A stretch of 64,000 nt of DNA from an uncultured Cohaesibacter sp. (GTDB taxonomy: Bacteria > Pseudomonadota > Alphaproteobacteria > Rhizobiales > Cohaesibacteraceae): the NCBI RefSeq assembly GCF_963666525.1, contig NZ_OY762905.1, forward strand, positions 372,001 through 436,000, in the 5' to 3' direction. Under the pieces are notes generated by a model that did not search any database, had not been told where the DNA came from, and saw only the letters and a program-made list of their open reading frames with translations. The number at the start of each line of letters is the position of its first letter. Positions within the stretch are counted from its first letter, which is position 1. A program made the translations under genes and the position numbers. Shown piece after piece: positions 18,134 through 27,084 of this stretch.

Positions 18134-18532
18134 TCAGTCTGAAATAACGATCCGCTCCTCCGCAAAGAACGCCGCGCTTTGCGAGAGAAACCAGGAAACC
18201 TTGTTCGAGTTGACCCGGTAGTGAGAATGCTGCCCCGCCGTCTCCCATTCGATGAAACCGCACTCGCGCAGCACCTTGAGATGTTGCGAAACAGTGGACT
18301 GGGCAAGGGGCAAAGACGAGCAGATGTCGCCACAACAATGCTGGTGAGATCCGAGCTTGGAAAGGATCATCAGGCGGGCAGGATGGGCAAGGGCCTTGAA
18401 GGCCCGGGCAAGCTCGATATGCGGCCCCATCTCGCTGGTGATGTCGGCACCGCAGCAAAAGCCATCGGCCTTTTCCTCAGGCCGGGCATCACCACAACAC
18501 CCCTGCCCGCTGCCATGCGTCTCATCGACCAT
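18134..18532 (-). CDS. Cysteine-rich ArsR-family regulator
   Basis: A 132-residue winged-helix repressor. The DNA-binding part is FKALAHPARLMIL then LAQSTVSQHLKVLRECGFIEW (residues 45-98). It is unusual in carrying three CC pairs: Cys12-13 (CCGD), Cys26-27 (CCGAD) and Cys66-67 with Cys71 in the helix before the recognition helix, where classical ArsR binds As(III). This argues for soft-metal or arsenite sensing. The start at 18532 has GGGGAG six bases upstream. The gene lies 84 bases upstream of the Atm1-type exporter on the same strand, so it probably regulates it. Confidence 0.88.
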   Translation of the reverse strand: MVDETHGSGQGCCGDARPEEKADGFCCGADITSEMGPHIELARAFKALAHPARLMILSKLGSHQHCCGDICSSLPLAQSTVSQHLKVLRECGFIEWETAGQHSHYRVNSNKVSWFLSQSAAFFAEERIVISD

Positions 18533-18632
18533 TGTCATCTCCCCTTTCACCTTCACCTGCCCAAAATCGGGCAGCCGGGTTCATCGGCATGTGCCGATCA
18601 ATAGAGCATCCCACCCCGCATGGCAAGTCTTC

Positions 18633-18648
18633 ATCGTAGTTTAACGAT
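18633..18648 (-). promoter_or_regulatory. Candidate ArsR operator
   Basis: ATCGT at 18633-18637 and ACGAT at 18644-18648 form an inverted repeat with a 6-base AT-rich spacer, about 100 bases upstream of the arsR start. The size and symmetry suit an ArsR dimer. Autoregulation is the usual mode for this family. Confidence 0.4.
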
Positions 18649-18687
18649 AAACGCCCAGATTAGCGCGCACCCAACTCGCCAAACGGA

Positions 18688-18719
18688 AAATGGCTCGAAG
18701 CGCCAGCTCCGAGCCATTT
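18688..18719 (-). terminator. Probable terminator of the LysM-protein gene
   Basis: AAATGGCTCG at 18688-18697 pairs exactly with CGAGCCATTT at 18710-18719. On the minus strand it is followed by TTTTCCGTTT, a moderate T run, 35 bases after the stop codon. Confidence 0.7.
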
Positions 18720-18753
18720 CAATGAATTCAGGACCTCCGTCCCGATGGACCAA

Positions 18754-20238
18754 TCAGCCAGCCGCCGGGGTCGGTGCGGGTGCCTCGGTCGGAGGCGTTT
18801 TCTGATCTGGCTCCTCGACCGCATCGAAATTGTTGTCCCAGCCATCCTGACCGTGTGGAAGCTCGAACACCTGGCCGGGATAGATCCAGTGTGGATCGCG
18901 GATCTGATCGGTATTGGTATCATAGATGGTGGAATAGCGGATCCCCGCGCCATAGACACGGCGGGCAATTGTCCAGAGATTATCACCGCGCCGGATGATC
19001 ACCTTCTTGGTTTCAACCGAGCCGGATTCGGCGGACGCGCTGACGCCGTGCTGATACTTGTCCCCCAGAGAGCCCTGCGCCGTAACATTGAGGATCAGAC
19101 CCGGCTGCTTGGAGAAGGAGACTTCCGCGCGGGTCAGAACCTGACCGTTGGCACCGTTCAGCATGTCCACGCGTGCGACGTGGTTTCCGTCTTTCAGACT
19201 GACCTTGTTGTCAAACAGGAAACGCCCGGTTTCACCGCTCTTGCTGTTGGCAACTTCACCATTGTCGATATAGAGCCGCAGGATGGAGCCTGCTGGTTCG
19301 GCTGCGCCAGCAACGAACAGCGTGTCACCCTCAATTTCAACAGCCTCAATCGCGACGGTCTGACCTGCAACGGCGACCACAGACGGCGCAGCGTCAACCG
19401 CAGGCGCTGTCGTCGCCGGAGCGGCTGGAGCAGCTTCAGGAGCATCTGCCGAAACGCTTGCCTGCTGGCTTTCAGCCGATGGAGCGGCGGGCTCCTGCGT
19501 TGCTGCCGGTTTCTCAGCAGAGACAGCTGGCGCAGCAGCTTCAGGAGTGGTCACGCTGGCAACTTCGGACTGCCCGGCAGCGGAAGCTGAAGCATCGGCC
19601 GCGCCCTGTTCAGGAGCCGCGTTCTCATTGGGCTTGGCGACACTGGCCAGAACCTTGGAGGCCTGCCCCGGAGCCGTCTCGACCACCAGAAGATCGCCGG
19701 AGCCATCTTCAGAACGGGAAACTGTCACGGAGCTGGCAGAAGCCACCGCCTCGCCGCCATCCTTGGCCTTCGCAGACAGGGAAAGATCGGAAACCCCAGC
19801 CCCGAGCGGGTCGCTCAGCACCATGACCCACTCGCCATTTACGTCGGCAACGGCCTTGGAAAGGGTCGCCTCGCCATTTTTCAACTCGACAGTCCAGCCA
19901 GGCTGGGCGCGTCCGGCAACAAGCGTGTTGCCGTTCGGTTCAACCCGAACGATGTCGAAGGTCGGGACCGCCTTGTTAGCGGGAGAAGTGGCCTCGGTTT
20001 CTGTCTTTGCGGTTTCCGTGGCAGCTGGCTTGTCGGCAGCGTCCTTGTTTCCGGTAGCAGCGGGCTCATCAGACTTCTGCTCTGAAGGAACAACCAGGGA
20101 TGTCACGGGCGCAAGCCCTTTCTTGATGTCGTCAGACGCACCGCTGAGACCGATCCGGTCACCAAAAACGCCAATACCGACAACAACGGCAACAATAACA
20201 CCGCAAACAATTGCGACAAATGGAGCAGCAGATTTCAT
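18754..20238 (-). CDS. LysM-domain envelope protein with Ig-like repeats
   Basis: A 494-residue protein anchored by an N-terminal membrane segment (residues 7-25, VAIVCGVIVAVVVGIGVF). Two Ig-like segments with the pattern GxTLVAGxAxPGxxVEL and its partner occur near residues 100 and 305. An Ala/Pro/Glu-rich linker fills about 180-290. A LysM domain near 415-470 (RGDNLWTIARRVYG to YPGQVFELP) should bind peptidoglycan. This layout is widespread in Rhizobiales as a LysM peptidoglycan-binding protein. The tail is again Pro-rich. Its exact job is unknown. Confidence 0.8.
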   Translation of the reverse strand: MKSAAPFVAIVCGVIVAVVVGIGVFGDRIGLSGASDDIKKGLAPVTSLVVPSEQKSDEPAATGNKDAADKPAATETAKTETEATSPANKAVPTFDIVRVEPNGNTLVAGRAQPGWTVELKNGEATLSKAVADVNGEWVMVLSDPLGAGVSDLSLSAKAKDGGEAVASASSVTVSRSEDGSGDLLVVETAPGQASKVLASVAKPNENAAPEQGAADASASAAGQSEVASVTTPEAAAPAVSAEKPAATQEPAAPSAESQQASVSADAPEAAPAAPATTAPAVDAAPSVVAVAGQTVAIEAVEIEGDTLFVAGAAEPAGSILRLYIDNGEVANSKSGETGRFLFDNKVSLKDGNHVARVDMLNGANGQVLTRAEVSFSKQPGLILNVTAQGSLGDKYQHGVSASAESGSVETKKVIIRRGDNLWTIARRVYGAGIRYSTIYDTNTDQIRDPHWIYPGQVFELPHGQDGWDNNFDAVEEPDQKTPPTEAPAPTPAAG

Positions 20239-20510
20239 CCTATAATCACACTTCAGTTGTGCCGATCAGCGGCAGCGCCACGTCAAAACCCGGATCAAAC
20301 ACCGCCTCGCGCCACAGACAACAGCGCTGCTGGGGGCGGCAAGACCGGTTTGTGCTTCAGGCACCTTGATGCACCTAAAACCGCTGAAAATCTACAGATT
20401 CTCAAACATCCAAGGCAAGTCCTAACCTTTTTTTAACACCCGGACAAGGCTGAGCAAAAAATAGCAGTAATCAGCTTGACCCAACCTTGCACGAATGCCA
20501 CACAGCAAAC

Positions 20511-21122
20511 ATGGCAACTTTACAGAAAATCTGCGTCTATTGCGGCTCGGGCTGCGGCAACAATCCCGTCTTCGCACAAGAGGCGCGCCTGCTTGGCCAG
20601 GAAATGGCAATGGCAGACATCGGTCTTGTCTATGGAGGCGGCTCGGTAGGCCTCATGGGCGTGCTTGCAAAGAGCGTGTTGGAGAATGGCGGTCACGTTA
20701 CCGGCATTATTCCCGGTTTTCTCAAGGACAGGGAAGTCATGCTCGCCGACGTCCAAGACCTGATCGTCACCAGTGACATGCATGAAAGAAAACGCAAGAT
20801 GTTTGACGCCGCACAGGCGTTCGTTGCGTTACCCGGAGGCATCGGAACCTTGGAGGAGCTGGTAGAGATGCTCACCTGGGCGCAATTGGGCCAACACAAA
20901 AAGCCGGTACTATTGGCCAATATTGATGGCTTCTGGGATCCATTGGCGGATATGCTTGATCATATGCGCGAAGAGAATTTCATCCGGCAGGACATGGCTG
21001 TTTCCTACCTTTCCGCCCGCCATGCCAGGGATATCGTGCCCTTGCTGCGCAAAGCTGTCGCCAGCCTTCCCGACGAGGACGTCGCCAGCACCACCTTGCA
21101 GGACAGTCTTTCGACCCTTTAG
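20511..21122 (+). CDS. LOG-family cytokinin riboside 5'-monophosphate phosphoribohydrolase
   Basis: Cleaves the N-glycosidic bond of nucleoside 5'-monophosphates (known for cytokinin nucleotides and AMP in the family). The 203-residue protein has both signature motifs: YGGGSVGLMG at 41-50 and PGGIGTLEE at 108-116, plus MHERK at 90-94. The start at 20511 gives MATLQKICVYCGS, the usual opening. In a bacterium the physiological role is often nucleotide salvage rather than hormone synthesis. It diverges from the LysM gene. Confidence 0.9.
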   Translation: MATLQKICVYCGSGCGNNPVFAQEARLLGQEMAMADIGLVYGGGSVGLMGVLAKSVLENGGHVTGIIPGFLKDREVMLADVQDLIVTSDMHERKRKMFDAAQAFVALPGGIGTLEELVEMLTWAQLGQHKKPVLLANIDGFWDPLADMLDHMREENFIRQDMAVSYLSARHARDIVPLLRKAVASLPDEDVASTTLQDSLSTL

Positions 21123-21259
21123 CAGCCCTGACCGATGGGCTGCGCCCGGCCCGGATTCTATCCACATGCCATGTTGCGATATTGGCAGCGATACCATAGG
21201 ATCCGCGCGCAAATTCAGACCAACTCCTACACAGCAGCCCCGACTGCCCGGACGGTACC

Positions 21260-21724
21260 ATGAATCAACCTGCAACCCTTGGCGCTCTGGCCGCACTCAT
21301 CGTTGGCGTGGTCGTTTCCTTTCAGGCGATCCTCTCTGCCCGCATCTCTCTGGCCGACAACGCCGCAGCCACCGGACTGGTGATGTATGTAGCCGGCGGT
21401 GCAATCGCCATCGCGCTCCTGGTGCTGTTCACCAACATGGGGTCTCTCGCCATCGCCCCGCTCGGTTGGCTGCGCATCGTGCAGATGCTGATGGGCGGCA
21501 TGGCTGGCATCGTCATCGTCGTCGGCTCGGCCTTCGCCTTTGCCAAGATCAACCCGGCAGCTGCCGTGGTGCTCATCATCTTCGGGCAAATGGCAATCGC
21601 CCTTATCGCCGACTATCTGGGCTGGACGGGACAGGCGCCAACCCCGATCGACTGGCGCCGAATTACAGGCCTAGCCCTGTTTGCCGCCGCAATCTGGCTG
21701 TTGATCACCCCATCAAGGGACTAA
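21260..21724 (+). CDS. YdcZ-type (DUF606) DMT-superfamily transporter
   Basis: A 154-residue membrane protein with five predicted helices. The pattern starting PATLGALAALIVGVVVSFQAILSARI and the segment FAKINPAAAVVLIIFGQM match the small DUF606/YdcZ group, half the size of EamA transporters. These usually act as dimers; the substrate is unknown. It lies 137 bases after the LOG gene on the same strand and ends 4 bases from the end of rarD, which faces it. Confidence 0.8.
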   Translation: MNQPATLGALAALIVGVVVSFQAILSARISLADNAAATGLVMYVAGGAIAIALLVLFTNMGSLAIAPLGWLRIVQMLMGGMAGIVIVVGSAFAFAKINPAAAVVLIIFGQMAIALIADYLGWTGQAPTPIDWRRITGLALFAAAIWLLITPSRD

Positions 21725-21728
21725 TCCG

Positions 21729-22700
21729 TCAGAGCGCCGGAGTTGGTTTCTTGCCCCGACGATTTCTGGAAATTGCATCATAGGAATAAACCGCCACCGA
21801 AAGCCATATCAGACAGAATGTCGCCAGCTTGCTCATCGAAATAGTTTCCTTGAGGATAAACACAGCGATCACAAACTGTATCGACGGGTTGATATATTGC
21901 ATGATCCCAACGGTTGCCATGTTGAGACGCTTTGCTGCCCCTGAGAACCAGATGAGCGGCATTGACGTCATGACGCTGGAGAAGATCAGAAGTCCCATCG
22001 TCATTGGATCAACCAGTGTGAAATGCCCCTGCCCGTTGGACTGCAGATAAAGAATGTAGAAAAAGGCAATGGGCGCAATGGCAATCAATTCAACCAGCAG
22101 CCCCAGATTGGGACCAACGGGCACGATCTTTCGCAGGTAGCCGTAGGCCCCGAAAGTTAAGGCAATGAACAGCGAGATAACGGGCACGGTTCCCAGCAGG
22201 ATCATCTGCAACAGGATGGCAGCAACCGCGAGGCAGATAGACACCAGCTGCAAGCGGGACAATCTCTCCGACAAAAGCAAATAGCCGGTCGCAACGTTGA
22301 CCAGAGGAACGATGAAATAGCCCAGGCTTGCCTCTGTCGCCTGCTCATGCACGACCGCCCAAACATAGGATAGCCAGTTGCTGCTGACGAGCGCCCCGGT
22401 TCCGATCAGGAGCCCGAAAATCCGGGGCTGCTTCAGAACCGCCCAGACTTCCCGCCAGCGCCTGTTCAAAAGAAACCACAGGGACATGAGGATCAAAGAC
22501 CAGACAAGGCGGTGCGCAACCACTTCCACTGCAGGCACATGCTTGAGCATGGAAAAATACAGCGGAAAAACGCCCCATGTCCCATGGGCTCCCAGGGCGA
22601 GAAGCAATCCGATACGCACGGACCGACTGTCCTGTTCCAGGGTCTCCCCCCCACGGGCCGCGGGCATATCCACGCCCGCCTTGTCTTGAGTCTGGTGCAT
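21729..22700 (-). CDS. rarD: RarD-like EamA-family permease
   Basis: Ten-helix drug/metabolite transporter of 323 residues. The opening GAHGTWGVFPLYFSMLKHV, then EVVAHRLVWS and the segment SNWLSYVWAV, are diagnostic of RarD (linked to chloramphenicol resistance in Pseudomonas). The native substrate is unknown. GAGG four bases before the ATG at 22700 supports the start, although the first 28 residues are polar and non-conserved. It lies 52 bases downstream of cimA and may be read through from it. Confidence 0.88.
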   Translation of the reverse strand: MHQTQDKAGVDMPAARGGETLEQDSRSVRIGLLLALGAHGTWGVFPLYFSMLKHVPAVEVVAHRLVWSLILMSLWFLLNRRWREVWAVLKQPRIFGLLIGTGALVSSNWLSYVWAVVHEQATEASLGYFIVPLVNVATGYLLLSERLSRLQLVSICLAVAAILLQMILLGTVPVISLFIALTFGAYGYLRKIVPVGPNLGLLVELIAIAPIAFFYILYLQSNGQGHFTLVDPMTMGLLIFSSVMTSMPLIWFSGAAKRLNMATVGIMQYINPSIQFVIAVFILKETISMSKLATFCLIWLSVAVYSYDAISRNRRGKKPTPAL

Positions 22701-22752
22701 AGGGCCTCAATTTCTCTCCCGCGGGAAGACACTTCGGCCCGGGGCAAATTGA

Positions 22753-24339
22753 TCAGGAATATTTGAAAAGCTTGAAGGTAATGGAATCCAACAAGGCCTG
22801 GAAGGAAGCGTCGACAATATTCTCGGAAACGCCGACTGTAAACCACCTGTGTCCGGCTCCATCCCGGCTTTCGATCAGAACGCGGGTGATAGCATCCGTA
22901 CCCCCGTTGAGGATACGCACCTTATAGTCCACCAGCTCAAGGTCATCGATCTTGCCCTGCAGACGACCCAGATCCTTGCGCAGTGCCAGATCGAGTGCGT
23001 TGACAGGACCGGTCGCCTCAGCCACCGACATCAGCTTCTCGCCATCGAGCCAGATCTTGACCACGGCTTCGGAAAGCGTCACCAACTCGCCATTGGCATT
23101 GTGCCGCCGCTCGACCATGACGCGGAAACTGTCGATCTTGAAATATTCAGGCACACTGCCCAGATGGCGGCGCGCCAACAGCTCCAGCGATGCACTCGCC
23201 CCTTCATAGGCATAGCCATGCGCTTCCCGCTCCTTGACCATGGAGAGAAGATCCACCAGCCGCGGATCGGATTTCTCCACCTGCAGGCCCATGCGCTTCA
23301 ACTCGTCGATCAGGTTCGACATGCCCGCCTGATTGGACACCAGAACCTTGCGGTGGTTGCCCACCAGTTCCGGGTCGACATGCTCATAGGTCTGCGGGTC
23401 TTTAAGGATGGCCGAGGCATGGATGCCAGCCTTGGTGGCAAAGGCACTGGCCCCGACATAGGGCTGGTGCCGGTCGGGGGCCTTGTTCAGCAGTTCGTCA
23501 AAGCCCCGCGAGATGCTCGTCAGTTCGGCCAGTTTCTCGTCAGAAACCCCGATCTCGAACATGTCGGCATATTCCTTCTTGAGCTTCAGGGTCGGGATCA
23601 GCGTGATCAGATTGGCGTTGCCACAACGCTCGCCAATGCCATTGAGCGTGCCCTGAATCTGGCGCACCCCGGCGCGGACAGCGCTTAGCGTGTTGGCAAT
23701 CGCCTGCTCGGTATCATTATGGGCATGAATGCCGACATGCGTACCCGGAACATGGGTCAGCACGTCGCTGACGATATCGAAGATCTCGTGCGGCAACGTA
23801 CCGCCATTGGTGTCACACAAAACAACCCAGCGCGCTCCGGCCTCATAGGCTGTGGTAACGCAGGAAAGCGCATAGGCACGGTTGGCCTTGTAACCATCAA
23901 AGAAATGCTCGCAGTCAACCAGAGCTTCCTTGCCAGCCGCATTGGCTGCCTTGACGGAATCTGCAATGCCTTCGAGATTTTCCTCGTTGGTGCAGCCAAG
24001 CGCCACATCGACATGATAGTCCCATGATTTGGCGACATAGCATATTGCGTCCGACGCTGCGTTGATGAGACCCTGAACACCCGGATCATTCTCCACCGAA
24101 CGCCCAGCCCGCTTGGTCATGCCGAACGCGGTGAAGGTGGCCTTCTTTGTGCGCTTCTCCTTAAAGAAGGCATCATCGGTCGGATTGGCACCAGGATAGC
24201 CGCCCTCGACATAGTCCACACCCAGATCATCCAGAATGCCAGCAATGAGAATCTTGTCTTCTACGCTGAAATCGAGGCCGTTGGTCTGCGCACCGTCGCG
24301 CAAGGTGGTATCGAACAGATAAAGACGTTCCTTGGTCAT
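22753..24339 (-). CDS. cimA: Citramalate synthase
   Basis: Condenses acetyl-CoA and pyruvate to (R)-citramalate, a threonine-independent entry to isoleucine. The 528-residue protein begins with the HMGL-like barrel (LFDTTLRDGAQT) and has the GTLNGIGERCGN and HAHNDTEQA motifs, then a C-terminal regulatory LeuA-dimer domain (about 400-520). The combination without the longer leader of LeuA matches the CimA/TIGR00977 group. The start at 24339 (MTKERLYLFDTTL) is conserved; an upstream in-frame start lacks support. It sits 92 bases after cysS, beyond a terminator. Confidence 0.93.
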   Translation of the reverse strand: MTKERLYLFDTTLRDGAQTNGLDFSVEDKILIAGILDDLGVDYVEGGYPGANPTDDAFFKEKRTKKATFTAFGMTKRAGRSVENDPGVQGLINAASDAICYVAKSWDYHVDVALGCTNEENLEGIADSVKAANAAGKEALVDCEHFFDGYKANRAYALSCVTTAYEAGARWVVLCDTNGGTLPHEIFDIVSDVLTHVPGTHVGIHAHNDTEQAIANTLSAVRAGVRQIQGTLNGIGERCGNANLITLIPTLKLKKEYADMFEIGVSDEKLAELTSISRGFDELLNKAPDRHQPYVGASAFATKAGIHASAILKDPQTYEHVDPELVGNHRKVLVSNQAGMSNLIDELKRMGLQVEKSDPRLVDLLSMVKEREAHGYAYEGASASLELLARRHLGSVPEYFKIDSFRVMVERRHNANGELVTLSEAVVKIWLDGEKLMSVAEATGPVNALDLALRKDLGRLQGKIDDLELVDYKVRILNGGTDAITRVLIESRDGAGHRWFTVGVSENIVDASFQALLDSITFKLFKYS

Positions 24340-24393
24340 GTGTCTGGTCCTGAATTGATAGGGTCTGGTCAGGGGCACGCGGGGTGCCCGGTC

Positions 24394-24422
24394 AAAAAAA
24401 GGCGGGGCTCATCTGCCCCGCC
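24394..24422 (-). terminator. Intrinsic terminator of cysS
   Basis: GGCGGGGC at 24401-24408 pairs with GCCCCGCC at 24415-24422 around six bases, and on the minus strand seven T follow. A second small hairpin, GGGCAC/GTGCCC at 24373-24389, lies just beyond. Confidence 0.92.
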
Positions 24423-24431
24423 ATGCATTCT

Positions 24432-25832
24432 TCAGCCTTCAAGACTCCATGTCGTCTCGAATGCACCGGTTTCCTTGTTCTTGCTGTCCTTGAGGACAAC
24501 ACCCATGGCGGACAATTGATCCCGCAACTCGTCGGACTTGGCGAAGTCCTTGTTGTTGCGCGCGACAAGCCGTTCATCAACAAGCGCCTGAATGGCCGCC
24601 TCGTCAACTTCACCAGCCCCAGCCGGGCGCCAGTCGGCCCAGGCTTTCGGATCCTGAGCCAATACCCCGATCAGCTGCTGCAGCGATGCCTTGAGTGCCG
24701 CCGCTGCCTGCCTGTCACCCTGCGCCGCCTTGCCACGCAAGCCGTGCAGCTCGGCAATGGCTTTCGGTGTGTTGAGATCATCCGCCAGAGCCGCCACAAC
24801 CGCAGCATCCGGCTCGGAGGCCTCGACGTCGGCCGTCAGCGCATACCACTGATCAAGCATCCGCTTTGCTTCCTTCACGCCATCGGCCGTCCAGTTGAAC
24901 GGTTTGGTATAATGCGTGGTCAGTAGCGCAAGCCGAATGGCTTCGCCCGGATATTTGTCGATGAGATCATGCACGGTGGTGAAGTTGCCAAGAGACTTGG
25001 ACATCTTCTCGCCCTCGACCTGTACAAAGCCATTGTGCATCCAGACCTTGGCCATCGCCTCGTTGCCATGGGCGCAGCGGGACTGGGCAATCTCGTTTTC
25101 GTGGTGCGGAAAGGTGAGATCGATGCCACCGCCGTGGATGTCGAAGACCTCGCCCAGATGCTTCTCGCTCATGGCCGAACATTCGATATGCCAGCCCGGA
25201 CGCCCCTCGCCCCACGGGCTCGGCCAGCGCGGTTCACCTTCCTTTGAAGGCTTCCACAGCACGAAATCCATCGGGTTGCGCTTATAGGGCGCGACCTCGA
25301 CACGGGCACCGGCGATCATGTCGTCCACAGAACGACCGGACAACTGACCATACTCGGCCATGCTGTCCACCGCGAACAGCACATGGCCTTCGGCAGCATA
25401 GGCGTGCCCCTTTTCGATCAGGGTTCCGATCATCCGCAGCATGTCCTCGATATGCTCGGTCGCCCGCGGCTCGATGGTCGGGCGCATGGCCCCGAGCGCA
25501 TCCATATCGGCATGATAAAGCGCTGTGGTCTCGTCGGTGAGTTCGCGAATGGAAATGCCACGTTCAGCCGCCCGGGCATTGATCTTGTCGTCCACGTCGG
25601 TGATGTTGCGCACATAGGTTACGTGCTCGGCACCATAGACATGGCGCAGAAGCCGGAACAGCATGTCAAAGACAACAACCGGACGGGCATTGCCGATGTG
25701 GGCTGTGTCATAGACCGTCGGCCCGCAGACATACATGCGAACATTGTCGGGATCGAGGGGCTCAAAAGCCTCTTTCCGTTTGGTGAGCGTATTATACAGC
25801 ATCAACTGAATCTGTTCAGCATGTCCGGTCAT
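24432..25832 (-). CDS. cysS: Cysteinyl-tRNA synthetase
   Basis: Class I synthetase charging tRNA-Cys. The 466-residue protein has the zinc and substrate Cys36 in YVCGPTVYD, the HIGN signature at 45-48, the zinc pair region WHIECSAM, and KMSKS in the C-terminal half ([11 protein letters not shown]). The start at 25832 is chosen because the sequence upstream (34 codons) is not conserved and Cys-rich by chance. It has its own terminator. A 940-base gene-free region lies upstream. Confidence 0.96.
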   Translation of the reverse strand: MTGHAEQIQLMLYNTLTKRKEAFEPLDPDNVRMYVCGPTVYDTAHIGNARPVVVFDMLFRLLRHVYGAEHVTYVRNITDVDDKINARAAERGISIRELTDETTALYHADMDALGAMRPTIEPRATEHIEDMLRMIGTLIEKGHAYAAEGHVLFAVDSMAEYGQLSGRSVDDMIAGARVEVAPYKRNPMDFVLWKPSKEGEPRWPSPWGEGRPGWHIECSAMSEKHLGEVFDIHGGGIDLTFPHHENEIAQSRCAHGNEAMAKVWMHNGFVQVEGEKMSKSLGNFTTVHDLIDKYPGEAIRLALLTTHYTKPFNWTADGVKEAKRMLDQWYALTADVEASEPDAAVVAALADDLNTPKAIAELHGLRGKAAQGDRQAAAALKASLQQLIGVLAQDPKAWADWRPAGAGEVDEAAIQALVDERLVARNNKDFAKSDELRDQLSAMGVVLKDSKNKETGAFETTWSLEG

Positions 25833-26299
25833 TGACCCATTCCCAATTCTACTGCCGCCTGAGGCGACCAACCAAAACAAAACACCAGGCAGCCTTTCGG
25901 CAGAAAGGCCGCAAACCGTCGCACAACCGCACATTCGCCGTTGGCCGGAAATCGTTTCATGTTTTCAAGGGATGAGCGAAACGGCTCCAGCCAGCAAAGG
26001 TGCTAGTGGATAATAATCAAACCAATAATGCAGCAGTTGGTAGGACGATCCGTTTTCATGCCGCCACAATGGCCAAATTGCCCTGCCACGTCAACTGCTC
26101 ATTTGCCGAATTGCCGCGAAATTCAGAGCGACTTTCCGACACAACCCGCAAACCAGCCCCGGCCTCCTGCGTCAGTTTTCCCACCCGCCAGATCAATGCC
26201 AGAGAAAGACAGGAGAAATGCCGGGAAACAGTCATTCATGAACATGAATTCAAGATGAACACCCACCTCAGCATTCATTCACGTCCCGCGCCGTAGCAT

Positions 26300-26471
26300 G
26301 ACCTTACAAAACAGACCCCCCGCAACGAGCCGGTCAACAGACCGCCTCCTGCAAGAGGCGGGCTCTAAAGGGATACGGCAAAGAACCCATCCCAAGGCTT
26401 TATGCCTTAACCAGTCGCACCCAATCTTTGCCGCATGGAAGCTCCTGACATCCAATGTCGGGAGCTTTTCC
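26300..26471 (+). ncRNA. Candidate structured small RNA with three domains and a terminator
   Basis: Three consecutive elements fold without gaps by eye. First, a three-way junction: 26327-26331 (GAGCC) with 26361-26365 (GGCTC), enclosing GGTC/GACC (26332-26335 with 26340-26343) and GCCTC/GAGGC (26344-26348 with 26355-26359). Second, a perfect 9-base-pair stem CGGCAAAGA/TCTTTGCCG (26376-26384 with 26425-26433) containing AAGGC/GCCTT (26394-26398 with 26404-26408). Third, a 13-pair terminator-like hairpin at 26439-26467 with one G-U, followed by TTCCATTTTC. The 5' end is a guess. It does not fit 6S, SRP, tmRNA, RNase P or the riboswitch classes I know. Confidence 0.5.
26439..26471 (+). terminator. 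Intrinsic terminator closing the candidate RNA
   Basis: AAGCTCC at 26439-26445 and GACAT at 26447-26451 pair with ATGTC at 26455-26459 and GGAGCTT at 26461-26467, leaving a 3-base loop and a single G-U pair. The T run after it is short and broken. Confidence 0.65.
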
Positions 26472-26773
26472 ATTTTCAGGTCAGGTGCAAGCTCCTTTTG
26501 TGCAATCAAAGCGCATCCAAGCGTGGCTCCACTCTTGTCAAATCTACCCAACACCAATTGCCAATTTGGAGAAATTTCAAAATTTCGCCGGAAAGAGCTT
26601 TTATGACGTGTGAAAATACTTCACTCTGGGCTGACAATCGGTATAGTGCGAGGCCAAACCCTCCGGCATGAGGAGCCGTTCCCTGCCGCGAGTTCGCGAT
26701 CATTTACGCTTGGGCTGACCATTCATGGCGTCAGGATTTTAGGCACCTGGCTTATATAAACTGGCAAAAGAAA

Positions 26774-27070
26774 ATGAATATACAAAAACTAGAACAAAAC
26801 TCCGAGGAAGCCGCAGGCTTTCTGAAACTCCTGGCATCCGGCCCCCGCCTGCTCATCCTTTGTCAGCTTATTGAAGGCGAGCAGAATGTCGGCACGCTGG
26901 CCGAAAAGACCGGCCTGCGCATGACCACGGTTTCCCAGCACATGGCCCTGATGCGTGCCCAGAGCATCGTTTCCACGCGCCGCGATGGCACGACGATCTA
27001 CTATTCCCTCGCCAGCCCTGTGGTTGAAGAAGTGCTAGCAGTGTTGCACAAGAGCTTCTGCGGAGCCTGA
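26774..27070 (+). CDS. ArsR-family regulator of the BigR/SqrR/YgaV persulfide-sensor type
   Basis: A 98-residue winged-helix repressor with GLRMTTVSQHMALMRAQSIV as its DNA-reading part (residues 47-66). It has two cysteines only at Cys30 (LLILCQLIEGE) and Cys96 (HKSFCGA), 66 residues apart. This is the spacing and local sequence of the cysteine pair that forms a polysulfide bridge in SqrR and BigR, and of YgaV. So a role in sensing reactive sulfur is likely. Unusually it is followed after only 14 bases by pabB, and no sulfide oxidation gene is in the window. Confidence 0.85.
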   Translation: MNIQKLEQNSEEAAGFLKLLASGPRLLILCQLIEGEQNVGTLAEKTGLRMTTVSQHMALMRAQSIVSTRRDGTTIYYSLASPVVEEVLAVLHKSFCGA

Positions 27071-27084
27071 TCCCAAGAGGCACC

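Larger units (their letters stand above)
25833..26773. other. Long gene-free region between cysS and the BigR-like gene
   Basis: No protein gene is credible in these 941 bases: open frames are short and carry no recognisable features. The centre (26327-26471) holds the candidate structured RNA listed separately. TATAGT at 26642-26647 and TATATA near 26753 are possible -10 elements for the downstream regulator gene. The part 25833-26290 shows nothing I can name. Confidence 0.55.

Noticed and set aside
26300-26471. Cobalamin, SAM-II, glycine or 6S identity for the candidate RNA
   Set aside because: The conserved boxes of these classes are absent on both strands and the neighbouring genes do not fit, although CCGCAAC near 26320 superficially recalls a cobalamin element.
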